A program made the translations under genes and the position numbers. A stretch of DNA of 62,238 nt from Burkholderiales bacterium Ga0077543. Its GTDB lineage: Bacteria; Pseudomonadota; Gammaproteobacteria; Burkholderiales; Burkholderiaceae_C. This document shows, in pieces, positions 17,345 to 26,508 of this stretch; within the stretch, counting starts at the first letter, position 1; every line of letters starts with the position of its first letter. The DNA lies in the NCBI GenBank assembly GCA_001464055.1, contig LNET01000043.1:1-62238 (forward strand), given 5' to 3'. The notes below the pieces were generated by a model that ran no database searches, was not told the origin of the DNA, and saw only the letters and a list, made by a program, of their open reading frames with translations.

Positions 17345-17761
17345 ATGTCACACGCCCTTCACCACATCGCGCCGCCCTTGCCCCCTGCTGTCACCCCCTG
17401 GGCGTTACGCGCATGGCCGCCGATATTGTGGCAGGCCCGTACCGAAGTTCCGGCACGCTTCAAGCATATCGGAACACGCATCATCTTTTCAGGTGATCCG
17501 CTCTATCCTCCGGCCGGCCAGACCATCTGGGCCGCCCGTGCCGACAACGGCGAAGCCGGAATGGCCTGGGACTGGGTCCAGATCGCTGCCGGAGTGGTCG
17601 CCATTGCCGACCCGATGTCGGTGGTCTCGAATCTGCGCCTGGTGGGGGGTGAGGGCGAGGTCCTGACGGCGCGCCAGTCGGCCCTGTTCCTGAACGAACT
17701 GGTGCATACCTTGCCGTGGCAAACCGAAGTGCAGCGCGCCCTGCAGCGCTGCGACGACTGA
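17345..17761 (+). CDS. Unknown protein divergent from the luxR gene
   Basis: A 138-residue soluble protein with no recognised domain, signal peptide or membrane helix. It is rich in Trp and Pro in its first third (AWPPILWQAR), followed by RFKHIGTRIIFSGDPLYPP and a helical, hydrophobic second half. It is not a LuxI-type synthase: length and the conserved Arg/Trp/Asp set do not fit. Position, facing away from luxR across the lux box, suggests it belongs to the peptide/quorum system, perhaps as an immunity or modulating protein, but that is inference. Confidence 0.65.
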   Translation: MSHALHHIAPPLPPAVTPWALRAWPPILWQARTEVPARFKHIGTRIIFSGDPLYPPAGQTIWAARADNGEAGMAWDWVQIAAGVVAIADPMSVVSNLRLVGGEGEVLTARQSALFLNELVHTLPWQTEVQRALQRCDD

Positions 17762-17848
17762 ACTCTGCTCCTGGGATCGGGCTGTCGACCCATCCGTAAG
17801 CATGGTTCCCAGCCCTGGGCCGGATGCTACCGACCGGACTCCAGCGTT

Positions 17849-19027
17849 CTATTTCAATGCCGCACTGCGCAGCATGTAGACCACGTAGCCCAGGGCCAGC
17901 ACCGTTCCGACGACGCTCACGCACGAGGTCAGCAGCAGGTCGGCCGGCAACGGAACCTCGCCCTTCAGCACCTTGGCCATCAGCGTGGACTGGGCCAGTG
18001 CCGGCACCCAAAGGTGCCAGGCGGCCGTGCCTTCCTGGTTGAACAGGGTCATCAGCGGCAGCAGCGACACCGCCAGGATCACCACCGTTGCATTGGCCTG
18101 GGCTTCCTTGAAGCTCTTGCAGCGGATGGCAATCGCCATCAGCAGTGCCGACACCAGGGCCGCCAGTGGCAGCAGCAGGCCGATGAACCAGAGTGCTTCG
18201 CGCAGCCCGAACTGGAACACCGCTGCCAGGGTTTCGCTGCGCATCAGCCACTGCGCTGGCAGGAAGCTCATGCAGCTGAGCACCGCGATCATCATGCCCA
18301 GGCTGGCCACCGCTGCCCATTTGCCCAGCACCAGGGCCCAGCGCGGCGCGGGGTTCATCAGCAAGGGCTCGAGGCTGCCGCGTTCACGTTCGCCGGCGGT
18401 GGTGTCCAGCGCGGCGTTCAGGGCGCCATACAGCACCGCCATCATCACGAAGTAAGGCACCATCACGGCCAGTTGCGCCGCCCGCACTCCGGGCTCTGCC
18501 AGGTCGCGTTCCTCGACCTGCATCGCTTCCAGCGTGGCCGGCGGAATACCGCGCACCGCCAGCCGCAAGCTGGCCTGTTCCTGGTTGTAGGCCTGCAGCA
18601 GACGCAGCACGCGTCCGCTGCCGGCCTGGGCGCGCTGGTTGCCGCTGCTCGACATCAGCTCGACCACCGGCACTTCGCCACGGGCCATCTCGTCCTGGAA
18701 GTTGGCCGGCACCACCAGCACCGGGTCGCCGAGCTTGCTGTCCTTGAGCTGCTGCTCGAAGTCCGGCGGTGCCGACTGGATGGTGTAGGTCTGGCGTTCG
18801 AGGAAGTTGCGCAGGCCCGGCGCGTTGTCGATGCCCTGCACGACGATGATGCGGGCTTCGGCGCGCTGCTCCATGCTGCCCACGAGCTGGCTGATGAGAA
18901 CCAGCACCAGCGGCCCCAGTGCCACCGAACTGGCGAACACGACCAGCAGGGTGCGCCTGTCGCGCAGCGCGTCCAGCAACTCCTTGATGTAGACATGCAG
19001 CGCGCTGGACAGCAGGGTGGAATTCAT
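17849..19027 (-). CDS. ABC-2-type export permease (NatB-like)
   Basis: About 392 residues. One N-terminal helix (RTLLVVFASSVALGPLVLVL), a large extracytoplasmic domain of about 150 residues, then five or six helices: the topology of NatB/YhfK-type ABC-2 permeases. The ATERERGSLEPLL-like cytoplasmic element appears as GERERGSLEPLLMNP, a family signature. The start ATG overlaps the ATPase stop (ATGA). Substrate unknown; NatAB in Bacillus exports sodium. Confidence 0.88.
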   Translation of the reverse strand: MNSTLLSSALHVYIKELLDALRDRRTLLVVFASSVALGPLVLVLISQLVGSMEQRAEARIIVVQGIDNAPGLRNFLERQTYTIQSAPPDFEQQLKDSKLGDPVLVVPANFQDEMARGEVPVVELMSSSGNQRAQAGSGRVLRLLQAYNQEQASLRLAVRGIPPATLEAMQVEERDLAEPGVRAAQLAVMVPYFVMMAVLYGALNAALDTTAGERERGSLEPLLMNPAPRWALVLGKWAAVASLGMMIAVLSCMSFLPAQWLMRSETLAAVFQFGLREALWFIGLLLPLAALVSALLMAIAIRCKSFKEAQANATVVILAVSLLPLMTLFNQEGTAAWHLWVPALAQSTLMAKVLKGEVPLPADLLLTSCVSVVGTVLALGYVVYMLRSAALK

Positions 19028-19794
19028 GATGCAGCTCCGGTGGCGGCGGCAGTGCCGAAGGCGAGTTGCACGAAGGTCTCCTCGAAGTCGGTCTGCGCGG
19101 TGCGGGCCAGCAGTTCGGGCACGCTGCCCTGGGCCACGGTGCGGCCCTGGGCCACCACCACGACCTCGTCGCACAGGCGTTCGACCTCCTGCATGATGTG
19201 GCTGGAGAAAACGATGCACTTGCCGGCGTCATCGCGCAGGCGTCGCAGTGAATCGCGCAGCGCGCGCGTGGCCAGCACGTCCAGGCCGTTGGTGGGCTCG
19301 TCCAGGATGATGTTGGGCGGGTCGTGGATCAGCGCCCGCGCCAGTGCGGTCTTCATGCGTTCGCCCTGGCTGAAGCCCTCGGTGCGGCGCTCGAGCAAGG
19401 GCCCCATGTCCAGCATCCTGGCCAGGATGTCGACGCGGCTGTTGGCGGCTGCGGACGTCATGCCGTGCAGCCGGCCGTAGTAGACGATGTTTTCGCGCGC
19501 CGTCAGGCGGGGGTAAAGACCGCGGGCGTCGCTCAGCACGCCCATGCGCGCCAGCGCCTGGCCGGGCTGCGCGATGACGTCCAGGCCATCGACATGGATC
19601 TGCCCGCTGTCTGGGGGCAGCAGCGCCGCCACCATGCGCAGCGTCGTCGTCTTGCCCGCGCCGTTCGGGCCGAGCAGACCGGTGATGCGGCCGTCGGCGG
19701 CGGTGAAGCTCACGCCATCGACCGCCTGCACGCTGCGCGCCTTGCGGCCGCTGCCCTGTGTGAAACGCCTGGACAGATTCTTCACTTCGATCAT
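19024..19794 (-). CDS. ABC transporter ATPase (NatA/CcmA type)
   Basis: A 256-residue ATP-binding subunit: Walker A GPNGAGKTT near residue 42, signature SQGERMKTALA near 143, Walker B NIILDEPTNGLD near 160, switch His in VFSSHIMQEVERLCD. It pairs with the downstream permease through a 4-base overlap and is itself overlapped by the stop of the upstream hydrolase gene, forming a tight three-gene unit. Confidence 0.93.
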   Translation of the reverse strand: MIEVKNLSRRFTQGSGRKARSVQAVDGVSFTAADGRITGLLGPNGAGKTTTLRMVAALLPPDSGQIHVDGLDVIAQPGQALARMGVLSDARGLYPRLTARENIVYYGRLHGMTSAAANSRVDILARMLDMGPLLERRTEGFSQGERMKTALARALIHDPPNIILDEPTNGLDVLATRALRDSLRRLRDDAGKCIVFSSHIMQEVERLCDEVVVVAQGRTVAQGSVPELLARTAQTDFEETFVQLAFGTAAATGAAS

Positions 19795-21281
19795 GGCCGG
19801 GCTCCCGCGCTGGTCGGCAGCACCGGCACGAAGGCGCCGGGGCGCGGAATGCTGCGGGCGCAGTCGGCGTCGACCTTCAGCGCTTCGTCGTCGCTCTTGG
19901 CGTCAAGAAAGCGGAAGACGACGTCGCGCATGCAGCCGATGCCCATCACACCGTGTCCAGCCTGCGGCACGACGACATGGCGAGCCTTCTGGCCCAGCGC
20001 CTGGGCGACCCGTTCGGCGTGGCGCGGCGGCGTGGCCGGGTCGGCGCCGCCAGACAGCAGCAGCGTGGCAGCGGGGGCGGTCGGCAAGGTGTAGAAGGCG
20101 GCCGGCACGGTGCCGCGTGGCCATTCGGCGCAGATGCGGGTGTAGATGCGGCTGAAGGCCTCGCCGAAGTCGCTGCCCGGTGCTTCCGCCTGGGCCCCGT
20201 CGGCCAGGCGCGGCATGTCCTCGGCGCAGATCACCGAGAAGTGCATGCCCATGGCCAGGCTCGATCCGCGCCTGCCGCCCAGCGAGGCGCCCAGGCCCAG
20301 CAGCGCCTGGAAGCGGCCGGCCGCTGCTTCGCTGATGGCCAGCGGCAGTGCAGAGGCGAGCGCCGGTGCGTACAGCGGTACCCGCGCCATCGACAGCACG
20401 GCGTCCCGGCTGAGTGTGAGTGTCTCGGTCAGACCGGTGACCGGGTGCGGCGCACTCACTTCGCGGGGCAGGCTGTCCAGCAGGGCCTGCCAGTCGGCGC
20501 GCAGCCGGGGGTAGCGGGCCTGGCACGCGGGTTCGGCTGCGCAGGCCGACAGCGTTGCATCGAAGGCGTTTTGCGAGTCGGGTGAGAAGCTGGCGGGCAA
20601 CACCATGTCCGGCGGCGCCAGGCCGTCCAGCACGGCGCGCCGCACTGCCTGCGGAAACTGGCGCATGTAGTCGAGCCCGGCACGTGTGCCGTACGACCCC
20701 CCGACCACGTTCACCTGTTGCGCGCCCAATGCCTGGCGCACCGCGTCGGCGTCCTGCATGGCAATGACGGTGGTGTACTGGCGCAGGTCACCATGGGGCA
20801 GCTTCTGCAGCGCCTGACGACAGCGCTCGATCTCGGCGTACTGGCGCTCGGGGTTGCCGAGCTCGGCCAGTGGTCGGGTGGGCGAGTCGTCGTCGCACTT
20901 CAGCGCTGCGCTGCGGCCGGTGCCGCGCTGGTCGATCAGCACCACGTCGCGGCGATTCAAGGTGCGCGCCATCAGCGCGTTGACGCTGCCGGCCAGCGCC
21001 ATGGCGCTCTGGCCGGGTCCGCCGGCGAAGAACAGCACCGGGTCGGGCCGCTTGTTGCGGGCCCGTGCCGGCAGCACGGCAAAGTGCAGGTCGATCTGCG
21101 GGCCCTGCGGTTGCGCCGGGTCCAGCGGGCGCTTGAGCACTCCGCACCAGACGGCGGTTGCGACGCCTGGCAGGCGGCAGGCCTGGGTGCCGGGCGGGCC
21201 ATCGGCGGCGTGTCCGGTGTCGACCATGCCGGCCAGGGCCAGGGCCATCACGAGGGCTGTCAGGTGAGCTGGACTTTGCAT
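19791..21281 (-). CDS. Secreted alpha/beta hydrolase (tripeptidyl aminopeptidase-like)
   Basis: About 496 residues with a signal peptide ending near DTGHA. The oxyanion region FFAGGPGQSA, the nucleophile Ser in VVGGSYGTRAGL, and the late Asp (SGGADPATPP) and His (QAGHGVMGIGC) give a full catalytic triad. A C-terminal TAP-like domain and many Cys (AAEPACQARYP) suggest a periplasmic peptidase of the proline iminopeptidase/TAP type. The start is taken at ATG 21281; one at 21302 is possible. It is coupled to the ABC pair. Confidence 0.85.
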   Translation of the reverse strand: MQSPAHLTALVMALALAGMVDTGHAADGPPGTQACRLPGVATAVWCGVLKRPLDPAQPQGPQIDLHFAVLPARARNKRPDPVLFFAGGPGQSAMALAGSVNALMARTLNRRDVVLIDQRGTGRSAALKCDDDSPTRPLAELGNPERQYAEIERCRQALQKLPHGDLRQYTTVIAMQDADAVRQALGAQQVNVVGGSYGTRAGLDYMRQFPQAVRRAVLDGLAPPDMVLPASFSPDSQNAFDATLSACAAEPACQARYPRLRADWQALLDSLPREVSAPHPVTGLTETLTLSRDAVLSMARVPLYAPALASALPLAISEAAAGRFQALLGLGASLGGRRGSSLAMGMHFSVICAEDMPRLADGAQAEAPGSDFGEAFSRIYTRICAEWPRGTVPAAFYTLPTAPAATLLLSGGADPATPPRHAERVAQALGQKARHVVVPQAGHGVMGIGCMRDVVFRFLDAKSDDEALKVDADCARSIPRPGAFVPVLPTSAGARP

Positions 21282-21388
21282 GCCGCAGATTCTGCAAGGC
21301 ATGGCCGGCAACCAGGGCCCGGCGTCGAACGAACGGGCGGGCCAGCCGACAAACTGCCGGCTTTCCGGCCTGAGTGGCGTGGGCGGCG

Positions 21389-21754
21389 TCAGCCCAGCAG
21401 GCGCCGCAGTTCGCCGCTGGCGATCAGGCGTGCCAGGTCGTCGGCACCGCCCACCAGCTGGCCCTTGACGAAAACCATCGGGAAAGTCGGCCAACCGGCC
21501 CACATCTTCAGCGCGTTGCGCCGCCGCCATTCGCTGAGGTAGCCGCCGTGGTCGATGTCGTGGTGGACCACGCCCGCGGCGTCCAGTGCTCGGCGCGCCT
21601 TTCTCACGAAAGGGTTGGCGGCCATGCCGAACACCACCACCGGGTGACTGGCGATGGCCTGCTGCGCCGCGTCGATGACCTCACGGTGATGGCCGGCCAC
21701 CCGGTCGCGGATGGCGGGGTGAACCTGTGCTTCGGCGAGCACCTGACGCGGCAT
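21389..21754 (-). CDS. Glutaredoxin-fold protein lacking the active-site cysteines
   Basis: A 121-residue protein with a C-terminal glutaredoxin fold. The beta1 strand PVVVFGM is followed by ANPFVRKARRAL where CPYC would stand (residues 46-50), so both redox Cys are gone. The cis-Pro loop WPTFPMVFV and the GG of LVGGADDL are kept. It cannot act as a classical dithiol/monothiol glutaredoxin; a glutathione- or protein-binding role is possible. The ATG shares one base with the stop of the thioredoxin-fold gene. Confidence 0.82.
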   Translation of the reverse strand: MPRQVLAEAQVHPAIRDRVAGHHREVIDAAQQAIASHPVVVFGMAANPFVRKARRALDAAGVVHHDIDHGGYLSEWRRRNALKMWAGWPTFPMVFVKGQLVGGADDLARLIASGELRRLLG

Positions 21755-23331
21755 CAGGCGGCTTTCTTCGGTGCTGGCTTGAGCACGGCCTGGCAGGCGG
21801 CGCGCTGGCCGTCGGCGACGTCGACCTTGGCGCAGACGCCATTGAGCTGAGCCTGCAGTTTCTTCAGCACCGCGGCGTGCTTGCCGTCGGCATTCCAGGC
21901 CGTCAGCTTGGCCCCGGCCCGCTGCAGCGAACGTGCGCTGCGCCCTTCGAAGGCCGCCTTGTCCTTGGCCGCCTCGCTGATCAGCTGCGCGGCCAGTTTC
22001 TCGATGCGCGCGGTTTCGGCCGGTGCCAGGTCGACCAGGGCAGTGAGATAACCGCTGCCCCACTGCAGCCGCGTCGCCGGACCTTCGCTCTTCTCGAACG
22101 ATTGCTGGTACCACTTCAGCGCCTCTTCCTTGCGCCCCTGCTTGCGCAGGTTGCTGCCGAGCTGGCTCATCAGGAAATAGGGCGAATGACTGTTTGTCAT
22201 GTTGGCCAGCAAGAGCGCGTCGCTGTCGGCCCACAGTCCGGCGCGCCCCAGCGCATGGGCGGCGCTGGTGATCACGGCCTGGCGTTCGTAGCCGTCGGTG
22301 ATCTCGCGGTCGTCACGCTGCACGTGGGCGCGGACCTCGGCCAGCAGCGCCGGCGCCAGGTTCGGCTGCACGCTGTCCTTGGGCACGGCCAGGCGGGCGA
22401 GTTCGATGCGGGCGGTCAGCGCACCGAGCCGGTCGCCGCGGGACAGGCTGGAGTCGGCTTCAAAGCGCCTGAGCGCAGTTTCATAAGCCTGCACCAGTGC
22501 CGGCCTGCGCGGCGAGTCGTCGGCTTCGAGCGTGCGCACGATGTCGGTGGCGCCGCCGGCCAACACGTCCATCTGCAGCCGGGCCTGGGCCGGGTCGGCC
22601 AGCACGCGCAGCACCCGCTCGCGCAGGGCGTCGTCGGCCTTCACGCCCTGGCCGTCGTCGCTGGCAGCCAGGGCCTTCAACCACAGGCGCTGCGAGGTTT
22701 CTCCGTCGCCGGCCGGGCTGCGCGTGGCCAGTGTCGTCAGCAGGCCCGCGAGTTCGGATTTCGGCACGACCTGCTGTTCGTCGATCTCCCAGCCGTAGAA
22801 GGCCAGCAGCCGCCAGTCGCCAGCCGTCAGCGGCTTGCCGGTCAGGGCATCGGCCAGCACCGACTTGATGGCCCGGCCGCCGTTCAGACCCTGCTGCAGC
22901 ACGGCCAGGGCCTGGGGCGCGTCGACCTCACCGGGCAGCCGGGTGATCTCCTGGCCGTTCGGGCTGAACAGTACTGTGGTCGGGTAGCCGGTCACCTTGA
23001 AACGGGCGCCCAGCTTCTGTGCGCCAGGACGGTCGCCGTCGACATGGACGGCGATGAAGTTCTTCGACAGCGCGGCGAAGTCCTGGCGGTTGAAGAGCGT
23101 GGCCTTGAGCTGGTTGCAGGGCGGGCACCAGGTCGCACCCCAGTACAGCAGCACGGGCTTTTTCTCGGCGCGGGCGCGGGCGAAGACGCGGTCGATGTCG
23201 GCGTCGACGGCGGCCGCCTGCCAAGCGACATTCTTTGATGGCAGCTTGACGGCGGCATGCACCGGCTGCCAGCTGATCAGGGCCAGGCTGATGGCGATGG
23301 CAGCACTGCTGGCGACGAAGGGTAACTTCAT
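21754..23331 (-). CDS. Secreted thioredoxin-fold protein with long helical C-terminus
   Basis: About 525 residues. A signal peptide ends near WQPVHA, followed by a thioredoxin domain with the active site WCPPCNQ and cis-Pro GYPTTVLF. Residues after about 170 form an alpha-helical, TPR-like repeat region. It likely acts as a periplasmic thiol oxidoreductase attached to a scaffold. Coupled to the Cys-less glutaredoxin gene. The start at ATG 23331 was chosen because it gives a clean signal peptide. Confidence 0.86.
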   Translation of the reverse strand: MKLPFVASSAAIAISLALISWQPVHAAVKLPSKNVAWQAAAVDADIDRVFARARAEKKPVLLYWGATWCPPCNQLKATLFNRQDFAALSKNFIAVHVDGDRPGAQKLGARFKVTGYPTTVLFSPNGQEITRLPGEVDAPQALAVLQQGLNGGRAIKSVLADALTGKPLTAGDWRLLAFYGWEIDEQQVVPKSELAGLLTTLATRSPAGDGETSQRLWLKALAASDDGQGVKADDALRERVLRVLADPAQARLQMDVLAGGATDIVRTLEADDSPRRPALVQAYETALRRFEADSSLSRGDRLGALTARIELARLAVPKDSVQPNLAPALLAEVRAHVQRDDREITDGYERQAVITSAAHALGRAGLWADSDALLLANMTNSHSPYFLMSQLGSNLRKQGRKEEALKWYQQSFEKSEGPATRLQWGSGYLTALVDLAPAETARIEKLAAQLISEAAKDKAAFEGRSARSLQRAGAKLTAWNADGKHAAVLKKLQAQLNGVCAKVDVADGQRAACQAVLKPAPKKAA

Positions 23332-23518
23332 GGCGATCTCCGGGTGGGCGGGCTGGCGGCACGCGCCGCGACCGCGGATTGTGCGACGCGGCGCGGAAGC
23401 TGTGCGGGTTTGGAGCTTTCGCTGGACCGTGCAATTTGCGCGGCAACTAATGCACGGCCCCGGCAAGCGACGCATTCTCGACCCCCCATGGATGCAGGGC
23501 CGGTCCTAGCATCCGCGC

Positions 23519-26341
23519 GTGAAGACACGAACCCGCCCCACCGCCGCCCTGCGCGCCACCCTGCTCGCCCTGACCCTGGTTCTGGCCGGTACGGTCAGCG
23601 CGCAGGCTGCCAACGACCCCAAAGCTGCCCGTCTTTACGAGGACGCCTTGACCCGCTTCGAAAAGCAGGACATTGGCGGCGCCATCGTGCAGCTGAAGAA
23701 TGCGCTGCAGATCGACCGCAAGCTGCTGCCCGTGCATGTGCTGCTGGGTCGTGCCCTTCTGGCCAACAGCGATGTCGTTGGCGCCGAGGTCGCTTTCACC
23801 GAAGCCCTGCGCCTGGGTGTGAATCGCGCCGAAGTGGTGGTGCCGCTGGCCCAGGCCCTGTTGGGGCAGGGCAAGCGCCAGCAACTGTTCGACGATCCGC
23901 GCTTTGCCACGACGGGCCTGCTGCCGGGAGTTCGTGTTCCGCTGCTGCTGCTGCTGGCCGGCGCCCATGCCGACCTGGGCAACCCGCTCGAGGCGCTGAA
24001 GGCGATCGATGAAGCCCGCAGCATCGACGCCGCCAGTGCCGACTCTTTCCTGGCCGAAGTGCCGATCCGTGTGCGCGCACGCCAGTTCACCGAAGCCGCC
24101 GCCGCCGCCGACCGCGCGCTGGGGTTGGCCCCGAACCTGGCCGAGGCGCACTATCTGCGTGGCTCGGTCGCCCACGCCCAGTCGAATCTTGCCGATGCCC
24201 AGGCCGGCTATACGCGGGCGCTGCGGCTGCAGCCCGACCATCTGGAGTCGCTGCTGGCGCGCGCCGGCATCGCGCTCGACCAGGGCCGGCTGGCCGAGGC
24301 CAAGCTCGATATCGCCGCCGCCCGGCGCAGCCAGCCGAAGGAACCGCGCGCCACCTACCTTGCCGCAGTCATCGCCGACCGCGAAGGCGACGCCCGAGGC
24401 TCGCGGGCGCTGCTCGCGGAGATCAACGGCCTGATCGACCCGGTGCCCGCGCCGTTCATGCGTTACCGCCCCCAGCTGCTGATCCTGGGCGGCCTGGCTC
24501 ACCATGGGCTGGGTGAATTCGAGAAAGCACGTCCTTACTTCGAAATCGTTCAGCGGGACCAGCCCGGCACCCCGGTGGCCAAGCTTCTGGCGCAGATCCA
24601 CCTGGCCGAAAAGAACGTCGACCGCGCCATTGATGTGCTGGGAGCCTACTTGCGGCACAACCCTCGCGACGTCCAGGCGCTCAACCTGCTGGCGTCGGCC
24701 CACATGAGCCAGGGCCGCCACGGCCGCGCCACGCAGATCCTGCAGGAGGCCATCGGCCAGCGCGACGAACCGCAGCTGCAGGCGCTGCTGGGCCTGAGCC
24801 TGCTCGGTGCCGGCAAGCCGGACGACGCGCTGGCACCGCTGGAAGCTGCCTACCAGCGCGACCCCGGGCAGATCGAGGCCGGTGTCGCCCTGGTCAAGCT
24901 GCACTTGCGCGAGCAACGCACGAAGAAGGCGCTTGGCCTGGCCGAGGCCCTGGTCCAGCGCCAGCCAGCCCAGGCCGGCCTGCATAACCTGCTGGGCCAG
25001 GCGCGGCGCCAGGCTGGCGACCTGGCCCGCGCCCGGGCCTCTTTCGAGCAGGCAGCGCAGCTCGACAAGTCTTTTGTCGACCCCAGCCTGAATCTGGCCC
25101 GCATGGACATCCAGGCCCAGAAGCTGGACGCTGCGGCAGCGCGGCTTGCCGAGTTGCTCAAGACCGACGACAAGCAGGTGAGCGTGCTCGGCGAACTCGG
25201 CTTGCTGGCAGAGCGCCGCGGGCAGCAGGCCGAGGCGACCCGCTTTTTCAGCAAGGCTGCGGACCATGCTGCGCCGGCCGACCTGCAACCCGCCCTGGCG
25301 CTGCTGGACCACCACCTGCGCGCCAATCGCGTCGACGGCGCGCGCGAGGCGCTGAAGCGTCTGGAGGCGCGCGCGCCCGACGACTTGCAGGTGCTGGTGG
25401 CCAGTGCCCGCGTGGCGCTGGCCGCGCGAACCCCCGAGCTGGCGCGTGCAGCGCTCGTCAAGGCTTCGCGTGTGGCTGACTTCGATGCGCCCGACCAGAC
25501 GCGCATCGCACTTCTGCAGATGGCGGCTGGCGACGCGCGCAATGCCTCGTACAGCCTGAGCAAGGCGCTGCAGGCTGACCCTGGCCACCTGCCGGCCCAG
25601 GCCTTGATGGTCGATGTCGACGTCCGCCTGGGCGACCTGGCTGCTGCCGAGAAGCGGGCGCGCGAGATCGTGGCGCGGCAACCGCAGCAGGCCGTGGGCC
25701 ATGCCCTGGTCGGTGACGCGGCCATGGCGCGAGGCGACGCCGCCGCCGCCGTCGACGCCTATCGCCGCGCGCATCAGATCGAGCCTGGCAGCCAGAGCCT
25801 GCTGCGGCTGTACCGGGCTCAGGCCATGCGCGACCCGCAGGCCGCGGCCCAGCTTGCCGAGCAGTGGCTGAAGACTCGTCCGCAGGACCTGACGGTGCAG
25901 CGTGCGCTGGCCGACGGCCATGCCAGCCGCGGCAACATGGTGGCTGCGAAGCAGGCCTACGAACAGCTGCTGAGACAGGCACCGGCCGATGCCGAGGCAT
26001 TGAACAACTACGCTCACGTGCTGCTGCAACTGAAGGACGTCGCGGGTGCGCAGCGTGCTGCCAACCAGGCGCTCGTGGCGCGACCCGATGCGCCGCACAT
26101 TCTTGGTACGGCGGGCTGGATGGCCCACCAGGCCGGCCAGAACGACCGCGCCCTGCAATTGCTGCGCGACGCTCGCCTGCGCGACCCGTCGAACCCGGAT
26201 ACCCGCTACTACCTGGCGGCCGTGCTCGCCACCACCGGACGCGTCAGCGAAGCCCGCGACGAGTTGCAGGCGGCCTTGCGGTCAGGCGCCCGGTTCGCCA
26301 GCGCGCGCCAGGCTGAAAGCCTGCTCGAGACCCTTCGTTGA
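23519..26341 (+). CDS. PrsT-like TPR protein of the PEP-CTERM system
   Basis: A 940-residue protein with a signal peptide (ending near GTVSAQA) and about 20 tandem TPR units. The start of the mature part, AARLYEDALTRFEKQDIGGAIVQLKNALQ, and LGRALLANSDVVGAE closely resemble the PEP-CTERM TPR protein PrsT. That family is normally lipidated; no lipobox Cys is visible here. The start is GTG with a poor ribosome-binding site. A PEP-CTERM protein gene follows within 170 bases. Exosortase and polysaccharide genes are not in the window. Confidence 0.85.
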   Translation: MKTRTRPTAALRATLLALTLVLAGTVSAQAANDPKAARLYEDALTRFEKQDIGGAIVQLKNALQIDRKLLPVHVLLGRALLANSDVVGAEVAFTEALRLGVNRAEVVVPLAQALLGQGKRQQLFDDPRFATTGLLPGVRVPLLLLLAGAHADLGNPLEALKAIDEARSIDAASADSFLAEVPIRVRARQFTEAAAAADRALGLAPNLAEAHYLRGSVAHAQSNLADAQAGYTRALRLQPDHLESLLARAGIALDQGRLAEAKLDIAAARRSQPKEPRATYLAAVIADREGDARGSRALLAEINGLIDPVPAPFMRYRPQLLILGGLAHHGLGEFEKARPYFEIVQRDQPGTPVAKLLAQIHLAEKNVDRAIDVLGAYLRHNPRDVQALNLLASAHMSQGRHGRATQILQEAIGQRDEPQLQALLGLSLLGAGKPDDALAPLEAAYQRDPGQIEAGVALVKLHLREQRTKKALGLAEALVQRQPAQAGLHNLLGQARRQAGDLARARASFEQAAQLDKSFVDPSLNLARMDIQAQKLDAAAARLAELLKTDDKQVSVLGELGLLAERRGQQAEATRFFSKAADHAAPADLQPALALLDHHLRANRVDGAREALKRLEARAPDDLQVLVASARVALAARTPELARAALVKASRVADFDAPDQTRIALLQMAAGDARNASYSLSKALQADPGHLPAQALMVDVDVRLGDLAAAEKRAREIVARQPQQAVGHALVGDAAMARGDAAAAVDAYRRAHQIEPGSQSLLRLYRAQAMRDPQAAAQLAEQWLKTRPQDLTVQRALADGHASRGNMVAAKQAYEQLLRQAPADAEALNNYAHVLLQLKDVAGAQRAANQALVARPDAPHILGTAGWMAHQAGQNDRALQLLRDARLRDPSNPDTRYYLAAVLATTGRVSEARDELQAALRSGARFASARQAESLLETLR

Positions 26342-26435
26342 GGGGGGGTCCGGGGCGTCGCTTTTCCTTACAAAACGAAACACCTGCGCCTGGGAAATTT
26401 CGGCAAGTGCTTGACACGACAGGTTTTTCGGCCCT

Positions 26436-26451
26436 TGGCCTGCTGATTGCA
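26436..26451 (+). promoter_or_regulatory. Sigma-54 (RpoN) promoter candidate
   Basis: TGGCCTGCTGATTGCA fits the TGGCACG-N4-TTGC(A/T) consensus with two mismatches and correct GG to GC spacing. Transcription would begin near 26462, 47 bases before the PEP-CTERM ATG. PEP-CTERM genes of related bacteria are known to be controlled by RpoN with PrsK/PrsR. Confidence 0.65.
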
Positions 26452-26468
26452 AACAGCTCTGCACACAA

Positions 26469-26488
26469 CGCCGGCAGGGACGCCGGCG
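26469..26488 (+). promoter_or_regulatory. 5'-UTR hairpin before the PEP-CTERM gene
   Basis: CGCCGGC, a 6-base loop, GCCGGCG forms a perfect 7-base stem at the start of the predicted leader, about 20 bases before the start codon. It may stabilise the mRNA; it has no T-run. Confidence 0.45.
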
Positions 26489-26508
26489 TGCAACACGGAA
26501 AGCCCATC

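Noticed and set aside
17345..17761. A luxI autoinducer synthase
   Set aside because: Too short and lacks the conserved Arg, Trp, Glu and Asp residues of LuxI enzymes.
23447..26158. A 900-codon open frame antisense to the TPR gene
   Set aside because: Shadow of the repetitive TPR coding sequence; no ribosome-binding site or domain.
26411..26416. A perfect TTGACA as a sigma-70 -35 box
   Set aside because: No -10 hexamer at 16-18 bases; the nearby sigma-54 element fits better.
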